DNA of 37,656 nucleotides, from assembly GCA_024641305.1 (NCBI GenBank), contig JAHEDI010000032.1, positions 1 to 37,656 on the forward strand, written 5' to 3'. The translations under genes and the position numbers were made by a program. Shown piece after piece: positions 24,989 through 32,636 of this stretch. The first letter of the stretch is position 1. Each line of letters begins with the position of its first letter. The notes below the pieces were generated by a model that saw only the letters and a list, made by a program, of their open reading frames with translations, had not been told where the DNA came from and did not search any database. This stretch comes from a bacterium (GTDB lineage Bacteria; Actinomycetota; Acidimicrobiia; Spongiisociales; JAENVV01).

Positions 24989-26074
24989 TTAGCCCTGGTC
25001 GATCGGAACGGATTTACCCGTGGCCAGGGACTGCTCGATGGCCGACGTCACGGCAACCACCCGGCGAGCCTCCTGGACCGTGGTGAGATGACAATCGGAT
25101 CCACTCGCCAGATAATCGATCCACGACCTGGTTTCGTTGGCCAATCGACCGAACATGGTGTCGCCGACCCATTCACCTGTGGTCCGACTACCGAGGAACG
25201 CGAAGTTGAGCTCCTGGTTGGTTGCATACGAGTTTCGATAGCCGCGTTCTGAAAACAACATCTGATCGCGATGGTCGTCATCAATCAGCAGGGCCCCTTC
25301 GGTGCCGAAGACCTCGAAACGAATACTCTGTCCGGTCGTTGGAAACCCCATCGGCAACATATAACAAACCCCGATATCGACCACTGTTCCGTTGCTGAAA
25401 CGGATCATCGCCCAGGCCACGTCATCGACGTCAAATCCGTGTTCCCGAAAGACGGTGCCGTGGCCGCGGGCCACTACTTCGACCGGTACCTGCGGGGCGA
25501 GGTACCAGCACGCCACATCCACCAGATATGTGGCGATGTCGACGACCGGGGTGGCGTCTGCCGAACGGTTCAGAATGGCGAGACCCTGGGCGCGGGAGCT
25601 GTAAACCCGACCGGTAAGGCCGACCACCTCGCCAATCATCCCGGAGGCGACGTTGTCCCAGCCAACTGAATACTTCTGCAGGTATCGCATCGAGTAACCG
25701 ACCCGAACATCTACATCGGCTGCTTCTGCCGCAGCGACGATCTGATCGGCATCGTCAAGTGTCAGGGCGAGCGGCTTCTCGATGAGCACCGGTTTTCCAG
25801 AAGCAATTGCTGCCAGAGCGGGTCCGGTGTGATGGGGCTCCGACGTAGAGATGACGATGGCGTCAACTCGCTCGTCTGAAGCCAGCTCCTCGACCGTCTC
25901 TGCTACCAGATCGGCATCAAGATCCTCTCCGACGCCAACGGCTCTGCCGTGATCGGCATCCATCAAAGCCAGAAAATCAACCGATGGGTGCTGAGCGGCC
26001 AGCCGGGCTCGTTGGAGTCCGATCTTTCCGGTACCAACAACACCAATTCCAATATCGCGTCTATTCCGGGCCAC
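24989..26074 (-). CDS. Gfo/Idh/MocA family oxidoreductase (copy 3)
   Basis: A 361-aa NAD(P)-dependent dehydrogenase with Rossmann motif GTGKIG, an EKP motif (VLIEKPLAL) and a C-terminal domain with conserved PVVDIATY and IDDDHRDQ segments. It is homologous along its length to copy 2, so the two are likely paralogues on related substrates. It starts at GTG (26074), with a GGGGAGG site 5 nt upstream. It lies 18 bp downstream of the MLE-type enolase-superfamily gene and 5 bp before the PanE-like gene. The three genes form one transcription unit under the site A promoter. Confidence 0.85.
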   Translation of the reverse strand: MARNRRDIGIGVVGTGKIGLQRARLAAQHPSVDFLALMDADHGRAVGVGEDLDADLVAETVEELASDERVDAIVISTSEPHHTGPALAAIASGKPVLIEKPLALTLDDADQIVAAAEAADVDVRVGYSMRYLQKYSVGWDNVASGMIGEVVGLTGRVYSSRAQGLAILNRSADATPVVDIATYLVDVACWYLAPQVPVEVVARGHGTVFREHGFDVDDVAWAMIRFSNGTVVDIGVCYMLPMGFPTTGQSIRFEVFGTEGALLIDDDHRDQMLFSERGYRNSYATNQELNFAFLGSRTTGEWVGDTMFGRLANETRSWIDYLASGSDCHLTTVQEARRVVAVTSAIEQSLATGKSVPIDQG

Positions 26075-26092
26075 GAGCCCTCCCCTTCTCCG

Positions 26093-27202
26093 TCACGCCG
26101 AGACCTGCTCGCTCCACTTCACGTATCGCTTTACGACGGCCTCATCAACCTCTACACCCAGGCCGGCGCCCTCGGGGACCCGCAATTCCCCGTTCGCCAA
26201 CCCGACAGGGTTGAACACCAGATCATCAACCAGCTTGTGATTGCTCAGACCGATCCCCCCACTCATCTCTGGCAGCGCAGTGCCGATGTGAAGCATGGCC
26301 GATCCCCCGATGCTCGACGTCGCCGACTTACCAGCAACGTTTACGCCCAGTCGCAACAATCGTGCCAGATAGGCCGCAGACATGAACCCCGTGATCCCAC
26401 CCATCTTGATGGTCTTCATGCTCACGCCGGCCACCCCAACTTCCGCGTGGGCGATCAGGTCGGCAGGTTCATTAAACGACTCGTCGGTGTAGATAGGTAC
26501 CGGACTGCGTTCGGCGACCGACCTCAACCGGCTCAAACTCCCCGGGGCAATCGGCTGCTCACAAAATGCCAGGTCGACGTCAGCAACAGCTTCGAGGAAC
26601 CGTAACGCCTCGGCTGGCGACCAGGCGCCGTTGGCGTCGATGGCAAACGGAACATCGGGACCGATCGCCGCCCGAATCTCTCGGAGTGCAGCTTGTTCAA
26701 AGGCTGGATCGGCGACTGACACTTTCGCTTTGAATGCCTGGACCCCTCGTTGTCTCCACTCGCCGGCTTTCTGGGCATCGTTGGGGTCGGCGTTCACTCC
26801 AAGTGAGGCAGGAAGCGTGTCCCTGGCCCTCCCTCCAATGAGTTGAAAGGCCGGCACACCAAGGTGTTTGCCGGCGATGTCGTAAATTGCCATGTCGATG
26901 GCGCAAACCGCGCTCTGATTGTTGGCCAGGGCAGCTGAGATCCGGGTATGGATTGCCGATACCGACTGCGGATCTTGCCCAATGACCAGATCGGCCAGAT
27001 AGGCGATCGAAGCCGCAATCCGGGCGCCTGTATCACCGGTTAGGAGGGGCGCAGAGGCTGCTTCTCCCCATCCCACCAGGCCCGTGTCGGTTTCGATTCT
27101 GACGAGTGCATTATCGGCATCGTGCTGGACACGGCCCGCCTTGCGAAACGGAGACGTCATCGGAATGGTGACGTGCATAGCCTCCACTTTGGTGATCTTC
27201 AA
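26093..27202 (-). CDS. Enolase superfamily, muconate-lactonizing subgroup
   Basis: A 369-aa member of the enolase superfamily with the MLE-type active site. It has K158-x-K160, metal ligands D189, E215 (CEQP) and D240 (YTDES), and K263 on the opposite face. The D/H dyad of mandelate racemases is absent, so it is mechanistically distinct from the 3040-4125 enzyme. Such proteins are cycloisomerases, dipeptide epimerases, o-succinylbenzoate synthases or racemases. The start is TTG at 27202, chosen because a GAGGAG site lies 7 nt upstream and the frame starts with the family's KITKVEA. It is divergent from Gfo/Idh copy 4. Confidence 0.84.
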   Translation of the reverse strand: MKITKVEAMHVTIPMTSPFRKAGRVQHDADNALVRIETDTGLVGWGEAASAPLLTGDTGARIAASIAYLADLVIGQDPQSVSAIHTRISAALANNQSAVCAIDMAIYDIAGKHLGVPAFQLIGGRARDTLPASLGVNADPNDAQKAGEWRQRGVQAFKAKVSVADPAFEQAALREIRAAIGPDVPFAIDANGAWSPAEALRFLEAVADVDLAFCEQPIAPGSLSRLRSVAERSPVPIYTDESFNEPADLIAHAEVGVAGVSMKTIKMGGITGFMSAAYLARLLRLGVNVAGKSATSSIGGSAMLHIGTALPEMSGGIGLSNHKLVDDLVFNPVGLANGELRVPEGAGLGVEVDEAVVKRYVKWSEQVSA

Positions 27203-27274
27203 AAGTCATCTCCTCGTACCCGGGGTGTACCCGCATCGGGACCCGGTCGGCTTCGGCACACGCCAGGCGGCGCC

Positions 27275-27293
27275 ATCATATATGATGCATGAT
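27275..27293. promoter_or_regulatory. Operator-like 19-bp palindrome, site A (divergent promoter)
   Basis: On the minus strand it reads ATCATGCATCATATATGAT, with arms ATCAT and ATGAT. It also contains the perfect 14-bp palindrome CATCATATATGATG. It lies 82 bp upstream of the TTG start of the enolase-superfamily gene and 168 bp upstream of Gfo/Idh copy 4. TATGAT-like -10 hexamers on both strands overlap it, as expected for an operator serving two divergent promoters. Confidence 0.6.
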
Positions 27294-27451
27294 ACGAGGC
27301 GGACGGCCGGCGTGTCGCAACAACACGCTCAAATCTGATCAGACAGACAGAACGGGATCAGCCAGATCGCCTCCCGTTGCCCGAATGTGGCAGGCGGAAG
27401 CGCCAGGTGGACGATCGGAGCGATCCCCACCCACCTACCGAATGGAGCATG

Positions 27452-28447
27452 ATGGAATCGTTGAGAGTGGCCTCAGTTGGACTCGGTTGGTGGGGCGCCA
27501 TGCTCGCCGAAAAGGCGACCAAGGCTGGTATCAGTCTTGTCGGTTGTTATGCCAGAACGCCGGAGAGCCGGGACGAATTCGCCGCCGCCCATGGAGGCCG
27601 ACCCGCCGCAACACTCGATGAACTTCTCTCGGACCCCGATGTCGAAGCGGTCATGATCGCGACTCCTCACTCCACTCATGCCGACCTGGTTGCAGAAGTA
27701 GCCGCCGCCGGCAAGCACGTGTTTGTGGACAAACCATTCACGCTGACGGTCGCCGAGGCCAAACGAGCGATCCGCGCCGCCGAGCAGGCGGGGGTCGTGC
27801 TTCAGGTTGGGCACAATCGACGTCGCCAACCGGCCACCCGAAGACTGAAGGAGATGGTGGATGCGGGGACACTCGGCATGATCCATTACGCCGAAGCCAA
27901 CCTCTCATACCCCAAGGGGCTCACTCCTCGGAGCGGGTGGCGGGGCGATCCGGCAGAGAGTCCGGCTGGAGGCATGGCCGGGCTGGGAGTCCACATGGCT
28001 GACAATCTCATCTATTTGCTCGGGCGTCCCGCCAGGGTGGCCGCCTTCAGCAAGCAGATCATCGCCGTTCGTCACCTCGACGATGTCACTACCGCCAATA
28101 TCGAATTCGAGGGCGGACCGTTGGCGTTTCTTGGATCGGCCATGGTCATCCCCGACATTGCCCGCACCGCGGTATGGGGCACCGAAGCTGCTGCCTGGAA
28201 CGAGAACGACGGCGAAGAATTCTATTTTCAGCCGGTCGGCGAGAAAGTGCGAACGCGCCAACCCGTGGCAACGCTTGATACCGTCGCAGACGAACTCGAA
28301 GAATTCGCCCGCAACATTCGCACGGGCAGCCGACCAGAGACGGGTGGTCCAGAGGCACTTGAAGTCGTCGCCCTGTTCGAAGGCATCGTCGAAAGCGCCG
28401 CCACCGGACGGGTGGTGGATCTCGACGAAGTCCGCTCCAGGAGCTAG
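27452..28447 (+). CDS. Gfo/Idh/MocA family oxidoreductase (copy 4)
   Basis: A 331-aa NAD(P)-dependent dehydrogenase. Visible are Rossmann motif GLGWWG, a DKP motif (VFVDKPFTL), R/N-rich HNRRRQ after the first domain and GGMAGLGVHMADNL in the second. The start is the second of two adjacent ATGs (27452), because a GGAG site is 4 nt away; the first would be too close. It is divergent from the enolase-superfamily gene, with the 19-bp operator between them. It is more distant from copies 2 and 3. The substrate is unknown and may be an oxidised sugar or cyclic polyol. Confidence 0.84.
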   Translation: MESLRVASVGLGWWGAMLAEKATKAGISLVGCYARTPESRDEFAAAHGGRPAATLDELLSDPDVEAVMIATPHSTHADLVAEVAAAGKHVFVDKPFTLTVAEAKRAIRAAEQAGVVLQVGHNRRRQPATRRLKEMVDAGTLGMIHYAEANLSYPKGLTPRSGWRGDPAESPAGGMAGLGVHMADNLIYLLGRPARVAAFSKQIIAVRHLDDVTTANIEFEGGPLAFLGSAMVIPDIARTAVWGTEAAAWNENDGEEFYFQPVGEKVRTRQPVATLDTVADELEEFARNIRTGSRPETGGPEALEVVALFEGIVESAATGRVVDLDEVRSRS

Positions 28448-28503
28448 CGAAGTGCGGCAGCGGCTTTTCGGGATGGTTACCCGGGTTGGATGATCCGGAC
28501 CGA

Positions 28504-28728
28504 CTAGGCGGCGGTTGCCTGAACTGACGCCAGGACAGTAACCGGGATGGATTCGGCTCCGCCACGGTTGCGCAAAATGATCATCCAGTCGTCGTGAGCA
28601 ACTTCGATTCCGAGGTACTCACCCGTTGCGGTACGACCCGATTGGGTAGTCGCTTCGTAAATGCCACCTACCCGTAGGTGGTTGATGTCGATGGTCGCAG
28701 CGATCTGCGTCCCTTGATGTGCCTGCAT
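28504..28728 (-). CDS. Small unknown protein, 74 aa
   Basis: No family is recognised. I start at the internal ATG (28728) because an AAGGAG ribosome site lies 6 nt upstream. The protein is rich in beta-branched residues, with a central segment GGIYEATTQSGRTATGEYLGIEVAHDDWMIIL-like that looks like a small beta-barrel (SH3-like or Sm-like) fold. That is a visual impression only. It has no signal peptide or membrane helix. It is convergent with Gfo/Idh copy 4 and isolated on its right by a 451-bp gene-free gap. Confidence 0.65.
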   Translation of the reverse strand: MQAHQGTQIAATIDINHLRVGGIYEATTQSGRTATGEYLGIEVAHDDWMIILRNRGGAESIPVTVLASVQATAA

Positions 28729-29179
28729 GGCACTCCTTTCGTGGGCCCGATTGAGGCCCCTTGCGTTCAAATTGTTGTTGAGGCCGACGGATGATCAACT
28801 GGTGACCAACCCGTCGAATGGTGGTAATCCGATGCGCGATCGTTTCCAGGCCAGATCCCGTCGAGGGAGGCGGAACTTCGCCCTGGACGGATGCCACGTT
28901 TTCGCGCAGCAACCTGGCTGAACCGGAGGAACGACCTTGAGTATGAGGTCGAAGCTGCGAGACCGAAATCAATCGAGCCAGACAATTCTATCACGTTATG
29001 GGCTCAAAACCGGTATTCGCCCGGCCCAGGATGGCCGAATCCCTCAGAGCGAATCTGATTGGTCAGGCCGGATCGGGAACCTCTTCGGGCCAGGCTTCAC
29101 ACAAGCTTGATGCGCGGGCGTGGGTGCCCTTCATGTAGCTCTGGTCAACTAGGGCCAAGTCAACGAAAAGGGACACACC
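28729..29179. other. 451-bp gap without a recognisable gene
   Basis: The stretch separates the 74-aa gene from the SHOCT gene. It contains the ribosome site of the former (28733-28740, minus strand) and an AAAAGGGA site for the latter near 29166-29173. It presumably holds two divergent promoters. No convincing coding frame, tRNA or strong terminator was seen; short GC-rich inverted repeats are weak. Confidence 0.5.
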
Positions 29180-29395
29180 ATGATGTACGGTTACGGACAA
29201 TTCGGATTCCTGTGGATGATGCTCTTCTGGGTCGGCGTCGTACTACTCGCCATCTGGGCGATCAATGGCCGCAACGACTCCCAGGGCAAGGCCAAAGCCG
29301 ACAATCGGGCCCTGGCGATCCTCGAGGAGCGATTCGCTCGTGGAGAAATCGATGGCGACGAGCTTCAGACCCGTCGGCAACAGTTGGGCGGCTAA
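29180..29395 (+). CDS. SHOCT-domain membrane protein
   Basis: A 71-aa protein with one transmembrane helix (roughly residues 9-28) followed by a short polar linker and a C-terminal SHOCT domain (roughly 43-70, LAILEERFARGEIDGDEL). SHOCT domains are short oligomerisation or adaptor segments at protein termini. The ATG follows an AAAAGGGA site. The gene is 3 bp from the next ORF, so they are one operon. Its neighbours (cupredoxin, RR, HK) suggest a role in envelope metal handling. The N-terminus is Met- and Tyr-rich (MMYGYG). Confidence 0.8.
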   Translation: MMYGYGQFGFLWMMLFWVGVVLLAIWAINGRNDSQGKAKADNRALAILEERFARGEIDGDELQTRRQQLGG

Positions 29396-29398
29396 CTC

Positions 29399-29923
29399 AT
29401 GCGGAGACCAACATTGCTCATCGCCGGCCTGCTACTCATTGGCACCGCGATCATTGGCCCGGCTGTGCAGGGCTCGCAGAGCCAATCATTGCTCCCCTGG
29501 TCCCAGCACATGAATGGCTTCGGCCAGACGGACGGCTACCACCCCATGAACGGCCTGGACCAGACGGACGGCTACCACCACATGAACGGGTTCGGTCATA
29601 TGAGGTCGGCCGCCAACTCAGGAGTCACCAGCTCAGAACTTGAAGGCGCCCGCGAAATTATGGTATCCGCCACAGAATTCGGTTTCTCACCAACTGAGAT
29701 AACTGCGACTGCCGGAGAGTCAATCAATCTTGTGTTCGTAAACGATGGACGGGTCAGCCACGACTTTTCGATCCCCGACTTGAACGTCCGGGTGGTCGCC
29801 GGTCCGGGTAAACAGGCCACAGTCGGAATCGTTCTTGAGGCGGCCGGCTCGTATCAAATCTTCTGCTCGTTCCCGGGTCACGCCAGCGCAGGAATGATCG
29901 GCACCCTGACTGTCGAGGGATAA
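29399..29923 (+). CDS. Cupredoxin-domain protein with His/Met-rich tandem repeat
   Basis: A 174-aa exported protein. An N-terminal hydrophobic signal or anchor (residues 6-23) is followed by a repeat region (38-68) with unit MNGFGQTDGYHP, and a C-terminal cupredoxin (about 85-174). The type-1 copper set is complete: H121 (SHDF), C156 (FCSFPGH), H161 and M166. It should bind copper and transfer electrons, or act as a copper store or chaperone at the membrane surface. The repeat adds His and Met, typical copper ligands. The gene is 3 bp after the SHOCT gene and 44 bp before the response-regulator gene. Confidence 0.87.
   Translation: MRRPTLLIAGLLLIGTAIIGPAVQGSQSQSLLPWSQHMNGFGQTDGYHPMNGLDQTDGYHHMNGFGHMRSAANSGVTSSELEGAREIMVSATEFGFSPTEITATAGESINLVFVNDGRVSHDFSIPDLNVRVVAGPGKQATVGIVLEAAGSYQIFCSFPGHASAGMIGTLTVEG
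29510..29602 (+). repeat. In-frame 36-bp tandem repeat in the cupredoxin gene
   Basis: Two full units (29510-29545 and 29546-29581) and a partial third (29582-29602) encode 12-residue repeats starting MNGFG or MNGLD, with His and Met at fixed places. The units share most bases, pointing to a recent duplication. Copy number may vary between strains. Confidence 0.85.
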
Positions 29924-29967
29924 CCACGGGATACCTGGCCGAAGATTGATGAATCCACCGGTCTACC

Positions 29968-30672
29968 ATGAACGGCATGAACCAATACCGGATTCTCCTC
30001 GTCGATGACGAACCAGACCTTCGACAAATGGTCCGTCGTTACTTGCAGGCCGAGGGATTCGACGTAGCTGACGTCGCCGACGGCGAAAGCGCTCTCGCAC
30101 AACTCAGAAAGACGACCCCCGACCTCATTTTGCTTGACATCGGCATGCCTGACATGGACGGATTTACCGTCCTGCAAGAGGTACGCAAGACCTCCGAAGT
30201 TCCCGTAATCATGCTGACGGCACGCTCCGAAGAGATCGATCGGGTGATGGGACTCACGATGGGGGCGGACGACTACCTTACAAAACCGTTCAGCCCCCGC
30301 GAACTCGTCGCTCGCATTCGAGCTGTCCTCCGACGGGGACGCATCGACCGTTCGAACGTTAATGAACGGTTCGAATTTCAGGGACTAATCCTGGATCCCA
30401 CCCGCCGTCAAGTTCTCGTTGATTCGGACGAGGTTGACTTGAGTGCACTCGAGTTCGACCTGCTCACGGCGCTTGCTTCAGCTCCCGGGCGGGTCTTCAC
30501 CCGGGCACAGTTATTGGAAAGGGTGTGGGGCTGGGATTACTTCGGTGACGAACGCGTCGTGGACGTACACATCGGCAATCTGCGCAAAGCTATCAGGGAC
30601 GACGCCACCGACCCCCGGTTTATCGGAACAGTTCGCGGGGTCGGCTACAAATTCGTCTCCAAAAACACATGA
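29968..30672 (+). CDS. OmpR/PhoB-type response regulator
   Basis: A 234-aa two-component regulator. The receiver domain is complete: D14/D15/E16 acidic pocket, phosphoacceptor D57 (LLLDIGMPDM), T84 and K106 (LTKPF). A winged-helix DNA-binding domain follows (roughly 135-232) and ends GTVRGVGYKF. The start could be 29968 or the ATG at 29977; neither has a good ribosome site. Its stop overlaps the kinase start (ATGA). Being directly downstream of the cupredoxin gene, it probably controls that gene in response to a metal or redox signal, which is inference. Confidence 0.88.
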   Translation: MNGMNQYRILLVDDEPDLRQMVRRYLQAEGFDVADVADGESALAQLRKTTPDLILLDIGMPDMDGFTVLQEVRKTSEVPVIMLTARSEEIDRVMGLTMGADDYLTKPFSPRELVARIRAVLRRGRIDRSNVNERFEFQGLILDPTRRQVLVDSDEVDLSALEFDLLTALASAPGRVFTRAQLLERVWGWDYFGDERVVDVHIGNLRKAIRDDATDPRFIGTVRGVGYKFVSKNT

Positions 30673-31778
30673 AACGATTGACCGGAACGCTTCGAGCACG
30701 GCTGCTGCTGTCTCACCTGACGGTGGTCATCATCGGCGTTATGGTTCTGGTGCTCGCCGGCCGACGACTTGGCCCCGTCTTCGTCGACAACCACCTGCGG
30801 TCAATGACCGGAATGATGGGAATGGGCTCCGGCGATGTCATGCAGTTGGAGGACGGAATCACCGCCGCATTCAATCGTGCCTTGCTATGGGCGGCCGCCA
30901 TCAGCGGCGTAACCGCCCTGGGAGCCGCCACACTGGCAGCCCGCGGCATGCTCAGACCACTTGAGGAGGTCCGGCGGGTCGCCCGCCGCCTGGCCGGAGG
31001 CTCATACGCCGAACGGGTCCCAATCCCCAAAGAAGCAGAATTGGCGGCGCTGGCCACAGATGTGAATTCGCTTGCTCAGGCGTTGGAGGAGACCGAGCAG
31101 CGGCGACTTCGTCTCATCTCGGAAGTTTCCCATGAGCTACGGACTCCCATCGCCACGCTCACTGGCTACTTGGAGGGGCTCCTCGATGGTGTCTTCGAAG
31201 CGGACCCCGAAACGCTGGCGGCGGGCGTGCGCGAGGCACGCCGGATGGAGCGCCTCGCTTCTGACCTAAGCACACTATCGCGGGCCGAGGAAGGCCAGAT
31301 GGAACTCCATCTTGAACAGATCGACCTCGCTGGATTGGCCGCTGAAGTCGCCGCCCGGCTCCGACCGCAGTTCGACGATCAAGACGTGGCGCTCTCTGTA
31401 ACGTCGGGCGGCCCCTTACCGGTGACCGCCGACCGCGACCGGATCGGCCAGGTCCTCACCAACCTCGTCGGAAATGCCTTGTCATACACACCGGCCAGTG
31501 GTCGTGTACTAATCAGGGCCGATCGACATGAGAACCTTGCCCGGGTAACAGTCTCCGATTCCGGGCGGGGTTTATCCGCTGACCAGACCTCGATGGTGTT
31601 CGAACGGTTCTACCGGGCCGACCGATCCTTGCCAGGTGGCACCGGGATCGGACTAACGATTGCGTTGAGTTTGGCTCGACTGCACGGAGGGGACTTAACC
31701 GTTTCGTCCCCCGGCCAAAACGAAGGTTCAACGTTCGTTCTGACCCTGCCGCTGAGCAGCACGACTCGACCATCGTGA
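30669..31778 (+). CDS. Histidine kinase with Met-rich sensor loop
   Basis: A 369-aa membrane sensor kinase. Order: helix 1 (about 13-33), a short extracytoplasmic loop (34-70), helix 2 (about 71-92), HAMP (92-145), HisKA with H155 (SEVSHELRTP), and HATPase with N269, a DSGRGL box and GTGIGL. The loop contains SMTGMMGMGSGDVM, unusually rich in Met, a soft ligand for copper(I). The domain order resembles CusS/BaeS-type sensors. It is translationally coupled to the response regulator (4-bp overlap) and lies beside the cupredoxin gene. The signal is probably copper or another thiophilic metal. Confidence 0.88.
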   Translation: MKRLTGTLRARLLLSHLTVVIIGVMVLVLAGRRLGPVFVDNHLRSMTGMMGMGSGDVMQLEDGITAAFNRALLWAAAISGVTALGAATLAARGMLRPLEEVRRVARRLAGGSYAERVPIPKEAELAALATDVNSLAQALEETEQRRLRLISEVSHELRTPIATLTGYLEGLLDGVFEADPETLAAGVREARRMERLASDLSTLSRAEEGQMELHLEQIDLAGLAAEVAARLRPQFDDQDVALSVTSGGPLPVTADRDRIGQVLTNLVGNALSYTPASGRVLIRADRHENLARVTVSDSGRGLSADQTSMVFERFYRADRSLPGGTGIGLTIALSLARLHGGDLTVSSPGQNEGSTFVLTLPLSSTTRPS

Positions 31779-31832
31779 ACGGTTCCGTCCACGATTCGAA
31801 CGAGGCCCAATCGCCTTAGTAACGTAGGCGTA

Positions 31833-31858
31833 GGTCCGACGATCGGGAACATCGGACC
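31833..31858 (+). promoter_or_regulatory. Stem-loop just before the VIT-family start
   Basis: GGTCCGA (31833-31839) and TCGGACC (31852-31858) are perfect 7-bp arms with a 12-nt loop, ending 1 nt before the ATG at 31860. A smaller hairpin (CGCCT and AGGCG, 31812-31830) precedes it. The only GGGA that could serve as a ribosome site is in the loop. It may control translation, terminate the kinase transcript, or show that the real start is at 31914. Confidence 0.35.
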
Positions 31859-31859
31859 G

Positions 31860-32582
31860 ATGGCTGAAAGAAGGTCGTTCAACTTGCCCATCGTCAAGCA
31901 TCCGGAAACCCACATGACCCATCGGATCGGGTGGCTGCGGGCGGCCGTACTCGGGGCCAACGACGGAATAGTCTCGACGGCCAGCCTGGTAATTGGCGTC
32001 ACCGCGGCACATGGAACGAAAAGCGCAGTTCTGATAGCCGGCATGGCTGGTCTCGTGGCCGGTGCGATGTCAATGGCCGCCGGAGAATACGTCTCAGTGA
32101 GTTCCCAGGCTGACACGGAATCCGCCGACCTGGCCAAAGAGGCCAAGGAACTGGCAGACGATCCCGAAGGCGAACTTATCGAACTAGCCGGGATCTACCG
32201 CTCCCGCGGGCTTGAGGCCGATCTCGCCAGAGAGGTTGCCAGCCAGCTCATGGCCCAAGACGCGCTCGGGGCCCACGCACGCGATGAGCTCGGCATCTCC
32301 GAAATAATGACGGCCCGCCCAATCCAGGCGGCGCTGGCGTCCGCGGCGACATTCACCGCAGGAGCTGCCCTTCCCCTGGCAACGGCAGCATTATCCCCGG
32401 ACGCTGCCCGAGTGTGGGTTGTGGCGGTGATGTCGCTCTTCTTTCTCGCCTTGCTCGGAAGCGTCGGCGCCCGAGCCGGAGGTGCTCCGCTAGGAAGGGC
32501 CACGGGTCGGGTCACCTTCTGGGGTGCCTTAGCCATGGCCGTCACTGCCTTAATCGGCGCTGCCTTCGGGACAATTGTTTAG
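31860..32582 (+). CDS. VIT/CCC1-family metal transporter
   Basis: A 240-aa membrane protein of the vacuolar iron transporter (VIT1/CCC1) family. The helix 1 signature GWLRAAVLGANDGIVSTASL is followed by the MAAGEYVSVSSQAD stretch, and four to five helices are predicted overall. The cytoplasmic middle region (roughly 85-150) is rich in acidic residues, as in family members that move iron or manganese. The start is 31860 or possibly 31914; the stem-loop before 31860 makes this uncertain. It follows the kinase gene by 81 bp and may be read through from it. Its link to the copper-type module is not shown. Confidence 0.85.
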   Translation: MAERRSFNLPIVKHPETHMTHRIGWLRAAVLGANDGIVSTASLVIGVTAAHGTKSAVLIAGMAGLVAGAMSMAAGEYVSVSSQADTESADLAKEAKELADDPEGELIELAGIYRSRGLEADLAREVASQLMAQDALGAHARDELGISEIMTARPIQAALASAATFTAGAALPLATAALSPDAARVWVVAVMSLFFLALLGSVGARAGGAPLGRATGRVTFWGALAMAVTALIGAAFGTIV

Positions 32583-32636
32583 ACGCAAACCCACGGATCG
32601 AGCGGTCTGGTCGCATTCATAATTAGGCTCCCGCCC

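Noticed and set aside
27334-27343. TCTGATCAGA palindrome near Gfo/Idh copy 4
   Set aside because: A 10-bp palindrome is expected by chance, and it has no clear spacing to a promoter element.
29059-29643. Plus-strand frame covering the SHOCT and cupredoxin genes
   Set aside because: Arg/Pro-rich shadow of two well-supported genes.
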